Assembly (NCBI GenBank): GCA_018398805.1
Contig: JAGFBZ010000849.1
Coordinates: 1,322,501 to 1,386,500 of the forward strand
DNA from: Hirundichthys speculiger
Taxonomy: Eukaryota; Chordata; Actinopteri; Beloniformes; Exocoetidae
Direction: 5' to 3'
Length of the DNA stretch: 64,000 nt
How positions within the stretch are numbered: position 1 is the stretch's first letter; each line of letters begins with the position of its first letter. Shown here piece by piece: positions 1 to 12,002 of the stretch. The notes under the pieces were generated by a model that had not been told where the DNA came from, did no database searches, and was given only the letters and a program-made list of their open reading frames with translations. The translations under genes and the position numbers were made by a program.

Positions 1-230
1 CTTCAAAGAGTATGTATTCCCAGTTATTTATTTATTATTCTGAGTTTTTGTATTTGATACCTAGCTGGATTTTGGATATCTGAGCATCTGACCACCAGTC
101 CAACATTGACTGTTTGATTCTTGGCTTATAACCACATCCAAACTGTCCTTTACAAATGTTCAGAAGAGCTTGTATAACCTGAATTAAAAGTAGTATGTGA
201 GAGAGGATGAGGAACATGAATTCATCTCAC

Positions 231-776
231 CTGTAATGGGCAAGAGCAGCATTGGGTCCACTCGCAGAGATTGTTTCAAAGCTTGGGCCCCTGCTATCCT
301 TCTGTTTGCTGTAATGATGTTTATATTAGCTCCAACATCATAGCATAGAAAGCATGTGTAATTAAGATGATTGTGATGGCTTTATTGGGGTCTGTTGCAT
401 AAATACTGCATTGCATCTGTCCCCCGCATCGCACAAACTTGTACTCACTCACTTGCGACATTGATTGACATATTCTGAGGCGCTCAGCTCAGTCTCATTC
501 CCCACTGGAACGACCTTTTCCAGCCACATCAGCAGCTGGATGACAGCAACTGCATCCCTCACCTGCACAAAGCCGCAAGGACACACTGACCTGGACACTC
601 ACAAGTACATCACTGCAGAATGCACACAGCAAAACAGTGGATTTTCACCCATGTTTAAGATATAAATTAAATGAATGGATGTCCCGGTAATTTGTCTCAT
701 ACAATAACAACCGACCCATGCGTGCATGCGTGTGTGCGTGCACATGCGTGCGTGCGTGTGTGTGTGTGCGTGTGTG

Positions 777-820
<44 letters not shown>

Positions 821-3800
821 GACGTACATGAGCCTCCCTGAGTATTCTCTGCTCAGTCTCATCCTTCACGGCTTTTGTCGTCAACACAGGAGAATAGGAG
901 CTCGTCATTACTTTGTCCTTAATTATGCAAAGAATTAATAAATAAAATTAATAACACAAAAATGTGTGTTCTATAATATGATTGATTACTGCTATGAAAA
1001 AGTATTTCACTGCTGTTGATGTACTGGATGTAGGATGTCTTGAGACTGGTGCTTTGCAAATTCTGAACAGTAAGTATTTTATGATAAAATATCTGCACAC
1101 CTGGGGTCTGATGATCTCATAAAGTGCGTAGTTTGTGTACTCTGTACCGATCCACACTTTAATCCCCGGCTGGGCCACATATGTTTTCAGATTTTCAAGG
1201 ACAGTGTCATAACTCTTCAGCTGCACACAGAGGGCCCCACTACAGGAGGTGTTCAGGTACAACTTCAAGTCTTCGGTCACTCGGTGGGTGTGGACAAAAA
1301 GCCTTCAGTCGTTGCAAAGGGATAGTAAAAAGTAAGAAATGTGATGTGTTGTAATACATAATGTAAACACCACTGACAGTAGGTATGTATGGGGCATCTC
1401 TGATGGGAATTAAGGTATAATATATGAAGTTACTCCTTACTATATACATATTAATATCTGACTAAAAACAAAACAAAACAACAACAACAACAAAAAACTT
1501 ACCAGATCTCATTCATGGTGAGAAGCGTGTAGGAGTAGAAGAAGGGGTTGTAAGGAATGTCATTTCCACGCATATTAAAGAGCCCTGAAAAACACACACA
1601 GACCCCCCCAAACAAACAGCACCCCTGAGTGAGAACATCATTTCCAGCTTTTACTTGGACCATGAAACACTGTTCGCATCCATCATTTGTGTAGCATGTA
1701 CGTGATTTCTTCTGTATTCTTGTCAATTCAAACTGACTAATTCTAAATTCAGCAGTCAGTCTCACAAATGCTTTGAAGAACGACACTTTGTTTGGATCCT
1801 GAGGAAGATGCTTATGAATAATTCACCATCTGTTTACAAGACACTGAGCTGAGAGTCAGGTGTACTCTGATGAGATCCTCCTTCACACCCTGCTTAATAC
1901 CATTTCACTCAGATCCAAACTACCTGAGACAGTGGGAAAAATAATTCAAAGTTGCACGAAACTTCTGGCATTTTCTTGCATCATGCTTTCACGTCATACC
2001 CAGGCAACACTTCAAGGCTGCAGCATTAGACTGTGTGCTATGTATTTTGTTGCATGCTGATATTGTATCCTGAGATCTAAGAAAACTAAACAGATGCCCA
2101 TAAATTGTGGGCTGCCTTTTCAGCCTTTGTACTTTTTGTCAGTATTGTTACATAATTTCTATGTCTTATGATATGTGCTTATACCATCGACTAAGGCAAT
2201 ATTCAACACATTTAATTTTAAGTTTAACCAAATCACATTTTTTAGTACATTCTTAGGTCAAAATAATCTAATGAGGCTTTTTTTTTCAATGTATTATTGA
2301 TATATATTCTTTTATTATAAAAATGTGAACCTGAGCCAAAACAAGTATAGACACTCTTCAGCTACATCACTGGTCCCCAACCTTTTTTGCTCCACGGGCC
2401 AGTTTAATGTCAGGTAATATTTTCAAAGACCGGTCAGTAAAATGTGCTGCAGATAAATACAACAAAATAAAATGATAGGGCCGGCATAAAAACTGTGGTA
2501 TTTTCTGTATATGATAATAAACGTAAATCCACTGTGTATTCACGTGAAACTTTATTAGTAATGTCCTCAAAACATCGCACCAACAACAGAACATTGGTCT
2601 CATTCTTTGGAAAGACACTTTCCAATGACGTTTGTTTTTTTACTCATTTTGCCAGCTCTGGGCATTTAAACGTATCATTATATTATATTATATTATATTA
2701 CTTTATATTAAAAAAATAAAATAAAACATCATTTAGACTCAGATAGTAAATCAAACGGTAATAATTGAGGTTATTTTTTTTGGTAGCAAATGACCCATGA
2801 ACCGGTACTGGGCCTGGGACCGGGGGTTGGGGACCCCTGAGCTACATGTCATATCCAGACAGAAGAGTGATACTCCTGTAGTGTACCTGTAACACGCTTA
2901 TATCATGCTTATTATCACATTAATGCTCAGGAATTCAGGTGTGGTTCAGTATATCGACCACTTTTCTAGAGCAGCAGAAATATTTAGTTGGTTTAAACAA
3001 CTTTGTTTTAAAAATGTACTCACAGGCTGTTTCATCCAGAGCTGAAAGTAAAAGAGCTGTAGGCTCATATGGATTTTCCCTCATTAGACTCCTTATGTGC
3101 TCCACCTTCTCCTGCCAGGACCGTTCTGCAAACATATACAGCACATTCATACTTTTATTCCATTTATTCCCTACTTTTATTAGCATCTGGTGTCAATAAA
3201 CTCTTCATGTGCTCTTGAATTGGATGTGGAGGATTATTATGAGGCCTTTCCAGGGTGTGCTCTGCCTTTCGCCCAAAGAAAGTTGGGAAAGGCTCCAGAC
3301 GATCCCTGTGACCCTGAACAAGAATAAGTGGGTAGAGATAATGCATGGATGGATGGATGGATGGATGGATGGATGAGTTATTATGAATTGAAGTGAAGTT
3401 CATGGTCCACCATGGTGGAAAACTGCCTCTGTTTTACCAAAAGCAGAGACTCAACAAGGAGACCAGACAGACAGCCAACAGAACAGGCAGGAAAGGTCAC
3501 AGAAAATACCAAGAGAAATGAAAATAAAGAGAAGGAAAGAAAACACAGTTCCAAGTCTTGGTCAGTGTCAGTCATTTAGAAGAGTCCTGAATGTTGAATG
3601 CACATTGGATGAAAGACCTCAGATAAATGTAGGAACTTATAGACAGGATGAGAACCATCACCCCCAATGTTTCTCACATTCTTCCTTGTCTTATCAGTAA
3701 AAGGTTGGTTCAAGGATGTTTGGGGTCTAACGGTTATTTTAGTAGCCATAACAACGGTCTTCAGGGACTTTATTTTCAGATTGACAGTTAAGGTGGCTGT

Positions 3801-6800
3801 TTCCAAGCTGAAAGAATAAAAGTCAAAACATTCTCTACAAGGCTGTTGTGCTTGACTTCTAATATAATCTGACAGACACTGAGGCTCACGTGGGAGTTAA
3901 GAATTGGAGATTCTTGACATTTTCAATAGTCTCAACAAACTTGGCAGTAAGCAGAGCTGGTTTGAAGCACACATCCTTTTTTTTAAATGGAGGATATCAG
4001 TTCTTTTGTCTTTGCCACGGTGATCACAAGCTGGCTGGTGTGGAACCAGGTGTCCAGGTACTTTTATATTCACCAGGTATTTAGCATCACCACAAGAGTC
4101 TGACTAAGCTTGGCATACCCTTTAAGATGCATCATCTGATTTGTGGCAGCATTAAGAAGGAATATGTGTGTACGTCTTCATTATGTATCAATGTTCAACA
4201 TTGTCACACCTTTCAGTTACATTTTCATCCCCAAGAACATTTCTTGAGGTACCAAATATTCTACTTGGTTCACTTTTTGTCTATGATGTAAACAGTGTAT
4301 CACTTGGTTTATCAGTGACTTCCGTTGGAGTAGTAGGAATGAAGAAAAATAACACATAGCCTTTTGGAAACTGCAGATTGCTTTGAGCAGCACGCCTATA
4401 ATGTGAGCGTCATAAAAACATTGATTACTGCAGCTTAACCAATGCAATTATCATTCTTGCTTGCAAAGGGTTTTCATCCCTCATTGCACAAACAGTGCTT
4501 TTGTGGTAACATTGCTCTTTTCTTTGACATTTCTGTGACTTTTCATAAATTTATGGAGTCTATCCAGATAGACAGCCAAGAACAAACTATGAATCAGCAT
4601 TTATGTACGACTCATTTAAAGCTCCCTCCTGAATGATTTTTGCAGATTGTGGTCAAATGTACTCACACATCATTAGTTTTATGGCACTCCCTATTTGTTC
4701 CATTTTTTTGCTCTCCAGTCGTAAAGTCTAATGATGCCCCCAAAAGCATCCACGCATCTTCCTGCTCTGGAGGCTTCCCCAGTCCTTTTAAGTTAGTATT
4801 TAATCTGCCAGCCGGCTGTAAAGACATGAACAGGCTGTTTATGGCTGTGTTTGCTGATCTTCTTATTGCTTTCTGTCCAGTTTGCAGGTATTTATCAGCA
4901 CAAAGATAATGGAACCGCATAGCCAGACTGGCGGACTGCAGTGTGTGTTCGTGTTAGTACAGCGCACACAGAAATATAAAGCAACCTACGTATGACTCTG
5001 TCAGGCAGGCGGGTCAGGTTGTCGTGCGGCAGGTGCGGTCGGTCCTTCCACACTTGATCGACCAGGTTATCAGGGATGGACTTGAGGCCGCGATTGCTGG
5101 ACTCCAGATTAATGGCGTAGTCATCCTGCATCTCTAATGGAGGAAATTGCAGACGATTACACACACAGAACTCAATCAATCACAAGAAAATAGTCTGCAA
5201 GGCATCTGGTGGCTCCATCAATTATATTCCATTTACTTGGGCAAGCGATTTATTGATGTTAAGCTGAACTGTGAGGTGAGGCTGAGAACTGAGACTCACC
5301 GAGGGAGAAGAGGAAGGGATCAAAGCCGATCTCCCCGCCTGGCGACACTTCAGAGATGAGCCACTGTGCCATACTGCTGATGGATGCTAAAGCATCACAC
5401 AAGACAGTTATCTTTGACTCCAGAGGGCATGACAAAAGCAGTATTTTCAGATTTGTCATACAAAAGCTGTTTTGCAAGAGAATACCACACAGAAATGTAA
5501 TGGATTTTACAGTTTCTATAAATATGATGATCATGAAACAGCATATAGAAAGATACAGTTTCAGTAGTCAACTCTCACAATGAAGAGTATTGGTGTCTTA
5601 GCCCAGATCAAATCAATCAATCTAGTTTTAGGCACTTAGAGATAGGTGATAGGTGATAGAGGTGATGATCTGTGAGTCCATGACTCTGTGAGGATCATGG
5701 GTTGGTTATAAAGAGTTTCATATTCTGGGTTAAATGTCAACATTTATCAAATGTCTTCTAAAAGCCTATGAAAGATAAAATGAATATTAAACCAGATGTA
5801 AACCTATTTTTATCAATTACCACAGTCATTTTTCAAAGTGGAAATCAAATAGCCATTTCCAGCCATTTTTATGTCTTATCTCTGGCACTTCTACATTAGC
5901 TTTGCACCCTTTCCTGTTTTCCTTCCTGCTTTTAACATTCAATAAATACGTTTTATTGAGTTATCAGTAAATATAACATGCCTTGTTAGAATATGATAGT
6001 ATAACATAAAATATGATAGTAAGACAGTTTGTGAAATAACAGTGATGAATATGATAGTATAACAACTTTTAAGGGGTCCTTTGTATTTTAACAAGATGTT
6101 GTACTGTGCACTGCTTTTTAGAGTGCAGCTTTGGGTTGGAGACTGCTGCATGCTTGAGCTGAGAGCAGGAAATTGAGCTTAAGTTCAGCTGTTAGAAAAT
6201 GTTAGTGTCTGTAAAATTTAGCAGAACTCTTTGAGTTATACAGTGGGGTTTGGATAGTTTTTTTTTTTCCCTCTGGATTGGCAGACTGGGGTGGTGGTTC
6301 CACTTCTTAAGAAGGGGGACTGGAGGCTTTGTTCCAACTACAGAGTAATCACACCAGAGCCGGAGGGGGCATGGGAGTTTTCCCATTTGTGATTTGTAGC
6401 ATTAGAGAAGATATTTGACTGTCCCCCAGCGGTATTCTGTGGGAAGTACTTTGGGGGTGTTGGGTCCGTTGCTACAGTCTCTCCAGTTCCTGTACAGATA
6501 GAGCAAGAGCTTGATCCACATTGGTGGCAGTAAGTCTCCATCAGGGCTGCTTTTTGCCAGCGATTCTGTTCATAACTGTTATGGACAAAACGTCCAGGTG
6601 CAGCTAAGGAGCGGAGGGTGTCTAGTGATGTGGTCCTGTTGGGATCATCGGATGGGTACCTTTATCTTTCACTGGAGCGGTTCACAGCTGAGCATGAAGG
6701 GATGAGAATCAGTACCTCCAAATATGAGACCACGGTACTCAGTCAGTTCAGTGAAAGGTGGAATACCCTCTCTGGGTCGAGAGGAGGCACTGCTTCAAGT

Positions 6801-8689
6801 GGAGGAGTTAAAGTATCTTGGGGTCATGGAACATGAGATTAACAGGCACACGGCTGCCACATCTGCAGTAGCGCAGTTGAGACAAAGGCAAGACTGTTTA
6901 TTGGTTGATCTTTGTTTCTATCCACAGCTATGTTCACAAACTGGATCATAGAAGGAGACTGCAAATATAAGCGGCTCAATGCACTGAAGAACGGAAGAAG
7001 GATTGTCGTTGTGTTGTATTTTCCTTAAAGATTAAGAGGAAACAAACAAATAACCAACCAAGTCTGTCTTTGAATAATATCATGCTTAGCTATCTGTTCA
7101 TGTTTAGAAATTTGATAAAATTTGATGACTTTTCAATGTGGTTTTTAGATTTTGTTAGGGACTGAGTTCATTATTTAATATTAGAACTTCTTGTGAGTAG
7201 TTTCAGCATTTGATGGATAAACGTGCGACTCGAGTGGACATGAAGGAAGCTTTGATTAGATGCCACAGCGTGGCTCATTTTTCTGTTTTTTTGTCATTGC
7301 CAGGCTTAGGCAACACAGACAAAATCTGTTTTTAGAATTATGTTTTGTTCATTTTGTTCTTTTTTGCATAACATTTCTCTACATGAAAAAAAAAAAAATC
7401 ACAAGTATGACCCCATTACATACAGACAAATGACTCACGAAACGCATAAAGCAGCCAAACAGTGTTGATGGAATCCTTGACAAACAATAAGCATCGAGGA
7501 AAAATATTCATGACCATGTAGTGCATATAGTGTTAAAATTGTTTTTGCAGAAGAAAACAAGCTGTGGCTTTGTTTGTGAGCTATTTTTACTATATAAAAA
7601 AAACCCCCTGTAATAGCATGTGCAGCATTTGACAGGCTATTTATAAAAACAGAAAAAAAACCCAACAACCCTCAAATATTTAACTGGAATCCATGTGTGC
7701 TGCGTTGTCATAACAAGAATGCACAATGTAATCACCCCTACCATCTTTTTCCAGCTCCCAGTTACAGTCCAGCTGTCTCTCAGCTTGAACCCAGTAGCGG
7801 CTGTCTGTCCACAGAGTGGCCTTGGTCTGAGTTACGATGGCAGTGCCTGGGGAGAAGCAGGGCAACAACTGTGCTGTGAAGTGGTCAGCTCTGACAGTGA
7901 ACGCCAATGACTGTAAATGTCAGAGGTGACTTTCAAGATATGACCAGAAAGCTTAGGCTGACAAATGTGAGCATGGCAGGAAGGAATGGGAGGGTGAAAC
8001 AGTGAAACATAAGTTTGCTCGTTGTTTTTTTTTTTTTCAGAGAGTTTTTATTATTCCATTGTTGCACCTCGACATCTGAATGTTATAGTTCAAATGTACG
8101 ATTCTCTAAAGCAGCTCGGAAAATCACACCTTTTGTCATAAGATTATCTAGAACAGCTGAGGACAGAGGAATGAGTGATTATTCATTCTGTTCACCGCTA
8201 AAAACCTCTCGATCTGTGGCTCGAGCTGAAGGAATTAGAAGATGCAATGATGCAGTGAGAGAAAGCGAAGAAAACAAATGAATGTGGAGCCGGTGAGGAT
8301 GTGGGATGAAAGCAGACGAGCTGTGTGACCACAGCACTCAGATGTGGGGAATTGAGTCATGAAGTGGAGGAGGAGGAGGAGGAGGAGACAATTGTACCTG
8401 CGGAGCCCGTAAAACCAGTCATGAAGGCCATCCTGGCATCACGAGCGGCAATGTACTCACTCTGTCAGGGAAACACAGAAGATTAAAACTGGACACAAAA
8501 ATTTACAAGCCCTAAATCCAGATTAGTGAATTATATTGGACTGTGTTGTACCAGGTGAGCATCAGTGCCAGGGACAATATAGGCAGAGATATTTGAAGAA
8601 AGCATCTGCTGTCGTAGCTCCTGCAGCTGGACTGTGGTGACTACTGCTGTACTGGGCAAGAACTGCAACATGCAGACAGAGAGAGACAT

Positions 8690-8728
<39 letters not shown>

Positions 8729-9643
8729 ACACACACACACATAAAGGGAAAGCTCTTCATTCAATTAAAACCAGAGAAGCTGCTGATTCATCTCCTTTGT
8801 TATCTCTTTCTATAATCATTAACTGTAAAACATTCATGTTTTATAACAGGAAAGCAGTATGTGACCCCTTTGAGGTCAAAGTTAGGATTTAATTGCTGTG
8901 ATTTTATAAAAAAAAAAAAGTTGTGAGACGATGAAGCATGTTGCACTCACAACTTCTTACCGGTGGAATTGCAGAGCAGTTCCTCTCAGTCCGCTCGAAT
9001 GCACCAGCACAAACAATGTTCCCTAAAAGCAGATGGAAACGGTGCTAAAATACCTGGAAAGTGACATAATGAGTTCCTGAACTTTGAGCACATTAACAAT
9101 TTTTTTTTTGGCTAACTTATCCTGTATTTTTCTGTAGATGTCAGACCAATGTGTGTACTCATTGACACGCAAAGCTCAGAATGTATGAGGGCAAATGTCA
9201 AACTCAGAGAAATGCTCGAGAAGAAATGAGAATTATCAAAATTGTGTAATTCATTCAAGTCCATGTCCATAGCTGATCTGGCGGGCATGAAAAAAATGCA
9301 GTTTAGGATATGAATAGAACTTTTATCTCCCTCTGAGTCATTTTGTTCTGCAAAGAAATCCTGAAAACATGGAAAAAGCAGATGGAGTGATACTGAGATG
9401 CAATCAAAACACAATCAAGACAAGTTCCACAGTATCATAAGACCGGCCACATCATGTCCTGCTTTTTGACTGGACACCACTTCACACTTGCACTTTTGTA
9501 ATTATCATAAATAAATAGAAATATTGATCTTCTTAGTCACTCAATAGAGAGAGCAAACACAGATCAATGCACATGAGGAGGAAGTCTTTACCTGTCACTG
9601 CTGCCACAGACAGAGCCAACAGCCATGCACAGGGAGCCATCAT
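231..9643 (-). CDS. xpnpep2: Xaa-Pro aminopeptidase 2 (membrane-bound aminopeptidase P), 5' part, 13 coding exons
   Basis: The family removes an N-terminal residue that precedes proline (bradykinin is a known substrate) at the cell surface, usually GPI-anchored. Coding exons read from the right: 9643-9592, 9022-8961, 8662-8552, 8461-8398, 7846-7742, 5386-5300, 5133-4990, 3125-3024, 1584-1503, 1302-1101, 917-828, 562-453, 308-231. All have AG/GT borders and compatible phases, giving about 429 codons. Exon 1 encodes a hydrophobic signal peptide ([18 protein letters not shown]). Family blocks follow: IPGTDAH-like in exon 3, MTGFTGSAG across exons 4-5, [19 protein letters not shown] in exon 5, GFDPF in exon 6, NLVD..W in exon 7, [15 protein letters not shown] in exon 9, [16 protein letters not shown] in exon 13. 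I chose the ATG pair at 9643/9640 because the signal peptide must be N-terminal, although the frame stays open upstream to an ATG at 9820. The signal peptide favours XPNPEP2 over cytosolic XPNPEP1. The five metal ligands, catalytic core and GPI signal lie beyond position 1. No break is seen. Confidence 0.93.
721..817. repeat. GT/CA microsatellite in xpnpep2 intron 11
   Basis: An interrupted alternating GT/GC tract ends in a nearly pure GT run (about 781-817). In the transcript sense it is a CA array starting about ten bases after the exon 11 donor at 827/826. The host intron is only 265 bp. Confidence 0.95.
1585..3023 (-). other. xpnpep2 intron 8 outside its hAT insertion
   Basis: This intron holds the hAT miniature element at 2368-2839. 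The remainder is AT-rich DNA with no coding or repeat signal that I can support. Confidence 0.6.
2368..2839. mobile_element. hAT-type non-autonomous element (472 bp) in xpnpep2 intron 8
   Basis: The terminal inverted repeats are CACTGGTCCCCAACC at the left and CAGGGGTCCCCAACC read inward from the right. Perfect 8-bp target-site duplications AGCTACAT flank the element at 2360-2367 and 2840-2847, the hallmark of hAT transposition. The interior has no transposase; it includes a short TTATA array near 2676-2701. It carries the phrase of the widespread 'tggtccccaacctttttt' vertebrate hAT families, but the exact family is not determined. Confidence 0.9.
3243..3377 (+). mobile_element. 5'-truncated LINE (L2-like) tail with target-site duplication
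   Basis: This is a 135-bp 3' end of the common teleost LINE tail type (cagggtgtgc...gctccaga...gtgaccctgaacaag), ending in a GGAT array at about 3344-3374. The direct repeat TTATTATGA occurs at 3234-3242 and 3378-3386. The structure indicates target-primed reverse transcription with severe 5' truncation. It lies in xpnpep2 intron 7, opposite in orientation to the gene. Confidence 0.8.
3387..4989 (-). other. Remainder of xpnpep2 intron 7
   Basis: AT-rich intron sequence between exons 8 and 7. I see no coding segment, no terminal inverted repeats and no tandem array in it. Confidence 0.55.
5387..7741 (-). other. xpnpep2 intron 5 outside its LINE relic
   Basis: The largest intron seen (2,355 bp). 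Apart from the LINE relic at 6270-6945 it holds only AT-rich sequence. Around 5950-6060 the phrase 'atgatagtataaca' recurs imperfectly. No further element is supported. Confidence 0.55.
6270..6945 (+). pseudogene. Decayed LINE reverse-transcriptase fragment, antisense in xpnpep2 intron 5
   Basis: Pieces of a non-LTR retrotransposon polymerase are readable in several plus-strand frames: [18 protein letters not shown] near 6288, [19 protein letters not shown] and [14 protein letters not shown] near 6621-6740, then [13 protein letters not shown] and [15 protein letters not shown] from about 6793 to 6885. The order matches RT palm to thumb, with the part between SNYR and the palm largely deleted. 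Frames shift at least twice and stops intervene, so it is dead. It is the same LINE type as the scrap at 56,505. The clade is uncertain (CR1/L2-like group). Confidence 0.8.
7847..8397 (-). other. xpnpep2 intron 4
   Basis: A 551-bp intron between the GFTGSAG exon and the WTDSRYW exon. Near the donor side there is a GGA triplet run at about 8368-8387. Nothing else is recognised. Confidence 0.55.
8691..8741. repeat. CA/TG microsatellite upstream of the xpnpep2 exon 3 acceptor
   Basis: A nearly pure CA array on the plus strand with one CCC interruption. In the transcript it reads as a UG array lying about 28-79 bases upstream of the exon 3 start at 8662, between the probable branch region and the acceptor. 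Confidence 0.95.
9023..9591 (-). other. xpnpep2 intron 1
   Basis: A 569-bp intron between the signal-peptide exon and exon 2. No coding, repeat or conserved regulatory signal is apparent. Confidence 0.55.
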
Positions 9644-10350
9644 TCGCCAGCTATAAACAGATCCGGTCTCAGACTGGTTGGTGATCTGATGAGCGTGCAA
9701 GGCTATGTGAGGAAGCTTGCCAGGGCTTCTTCTTGTGAGAAAGTATGAGTGGGTGCTTGTAACTACTCGTAACACTGTCCCTCTCCTCCTCCTCTTTCTG
9801 CTCCTCCTCCTCTGCCACAACTGACTATCTCCTCTCTGTGCGGCCGTCCCTGATAGGAATCATGCAGCGGATTTGGAAGTGGATTTTAGGGCTCAGCAGC
9901 AATTCTTGGCTTCCTGACCCACAACATGTGTCAAGCCACAATGACCCAGCACCTGTTTTTAATACCTCCATCTGACTCAGTGGTTTCAGTGCATTATTTA
10001 TGTGAATATTACATGTGAGAGATACCACTCTGCATTAAAAGGAGCAGTATGGCATAAACATGATGGATAAAGCTGTCCCGATCCCCAATAATGCATCTAA
10101 TGCATGCATCAATATCTCTGTCTGGAAATCTAAATTGGCAGCTCCTTGACAATCTGGTGAGATTTGTCTTGAAAGGATTTGTTCTTTGTGTGTATTGTCA
10201 CAGACGGAGCTGTGACGCTTACGCAGCGGTGTACAGGCAGTCATAACGCAGCATTGTAACTAAGAGTGCAGGGAAAGGCCTACCAGCATTTCGGATGTTG
10301 CAATATTTTATTTCTACCCTGTTTCAAAACACGCTTTTCATCATTACACA
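9644..10350 (-). promoter_or_regulatory. 5' flank / likely 5' UTR and promoter area of xpnpep2
   Basis: This stretch directly precedes the signal-peptide exon. It contains a strongly strand-biased pyrimidine tract at about 9776-9818 on the plus strand (purine-rich in the transcript sense). I see no TATA box at a credible distance and cannot fix a transcription start. A non-coding upstream exon is possible. No other gene is visible. Confidence 0.3.
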
Positions 10351-10358
10351 CTTATCAT

Positions 10359-11343
10359 TGGGATGTAACGGTACACAAAACTCTCGGTTCGGTACGTACC
10401 TCGGTTTTGAGGTCACGGTTCGGTTCATTTTACGGTACAGTAAGAAACATAAATGCAAAATATAAATGTGCTAGTTGTTTATATAACACTTTTGTGCTTT
10501 TTAACAATAGGAACATTAGCCTATACAAAGCTAGAATTCTGCTCAAAAATATAAATACAATATTCTAAAATGTAGATATTTTGAAAAACAAAATAAAAAT
10601 AACATTGGCTCAGACTTTTCCTTAAAAAAAAAATCCATCTGATGTGCAAAATTGAACAGTTGCAACACTGAACAGTTTCAAGTTGTTAGTCAGATTAAAT
10701 AACATGAATAAGGCTCAGGGTGTTTCTTTAAAAACGAATCTTTTTATTCTTTCATAAAGTCCGGGTATGATTTTCTGGCTAAAATATGGATGAGAAGGTA
10801 ATTGATATCCGGGCTCAATTACCTTTATCATGTGTTTGAAGCCAGCTTCTCTACCACTGATTAGGGTGTTTGTGTGCACGCGCGTCGCCTCGCCTGTGTA
10901 TGTGGTGACACGCGCCCAGTCCGCACACAGAAACTCGCGCTGGCTGTGCACTGAGCCCGGCAGAGAGAGAGGGAGAGAGAGCGAGAAGCGCGGCTCGCGA
11001 GGCAGACAGCAGCCAAGTGATGGCTTCAAACCTAGCGGTTTGAGTGCGCGTGAGTCTTAAAATCACCAAAAAAAAAAGTAGCTAGATTTGTCGCTAGTCG
11101 CTTTTTACAAATTAAGTCGCTAGGGGGGTCTGGAAAGTCGCTAGATATAGCGACAAAGTCGCTAAGATGGCAACACTGGGTGTGCGCACAACTGCGCATG
11201 TGCGGCTGCAGCGCTCTGCTCCACAACGTGCGGTCCTCTACTTAATATGTCCGTGTGGAAACTCGTTCGGTACGCCCCCGTCCCGAACCGACCTACCCGT
11301 ACCGAAACAGTTCAATACAAATACATGTACCGTTACACCCCTA
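10359..11343. mobile_element. hAT-type non-autonomous element (985 bp) with nested repeat
   Basis: Terminal repeats are TGGGATGTAACGGTACA at the left and TAGGGGTGTAACGGTACA read inward from the right. Perfect 8-bp duplications CTTATCAT flank it at 10351-10358 and 11344-11351. Both subterminal regions carry repeated CGGTACG/CGGTTCGG words. The GC-rich interior (about 10870-11060) has GA-rich runs, and about 11077-11176 is a block repeating 'gtcgcta' up to 'atggcaacactg' that I recognise as a separate common fish repeat nested here. No transposase is readable. Confidence 0.88.
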
Positions 11344-11522
11344 CTTATCATACTCCATCAGTTTTAGCAATCTTTAAGGTTAAACAATCACCACATACAA
11401 ACTGGATATTTAAAATCATTGAGGTGTATTTGGTTAAAACATTTCCCTACAGTCAAACTCACTCACTGACATGCAGCACTTCTTTGTTTGGTTCAAACCG
11501 GGGGAATGGTTCACTGGGAATA

Positions 11523-12002
11523 TATAGTGGGGTAGTGGGGCAGACCATTTTTAACAGGGGTGTTTTGTCTGGAATTTTTGCATTGTGTTTTATTATGCAT
11601 TGAAAAGGTTTTGGTTAAAGGAAATAATTTTGGGTGTTTAGGTATTTTGTTTGCATTTATTTTGGGGTGTTATTTTCTGCTTATGTTTTGTTATTTAGTT
11701 GATTGATTTATTTTGTGAATGGGGCTTACCTGTGGGAGGGGCTGGGACTTTAAAAATGGCTCACACCCTCAGTTCGGGGGAAGCGTCGTAGGAGAAGGTT
11801 GTGCTTGTAGTGAACCAGAATCTTATTGATAGATTTAGTCCGGCACTCTGGCCTATTTTGTTTTCATTTTTGTGCCCATCATTGTTTTGTGTGGGACTCT
11901 GTAAATTTTTTGCGTTTTTAAGACAATAGAAAAAATAAAAAGAAAAGCTTTTTATTGGGAAACTCGACTCTTGTCTGCTCCGTCACCGGTCATCCTGCTA
12001 CA
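11523..12002 (+). mobile_element. Probable solo LTR of a Ty3/Gypsy-like element
   Basis: An approximately 480-bp block begins near TAGTGGGGCAGACC and ends CATCCTGCTACA. It contains a GC-richer promoter-like middle (about 11738-11810), AATAAA at about 11933, and a pyrimidine-rich 3' part ('gactcttgtctgctccgtc'), the layout of an LTR. No internal region, primer-binding site or second LTR adjoins it, and I could not find a clean target duplication, so the left border is approximate. Confidence 0.45.

Noticed and set aside
599..908. Two overlapping minus-strand frames rich in histidine-threonine repeats
   Set aside because: They are translations of the GT/CA microsatellite. Only the part overlapping 828-917 is real, as xpnpep2 exon 11.
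5386..5392. Alternative xpnpep2 exon 6 acceptors at the nearby CAG sites (about 5371-5377)
   Set aside because: They put the exon out of frame. The TTTAG at 5390-5387 restores phase and aligns residue for residue with the family (K.......WL spacing).
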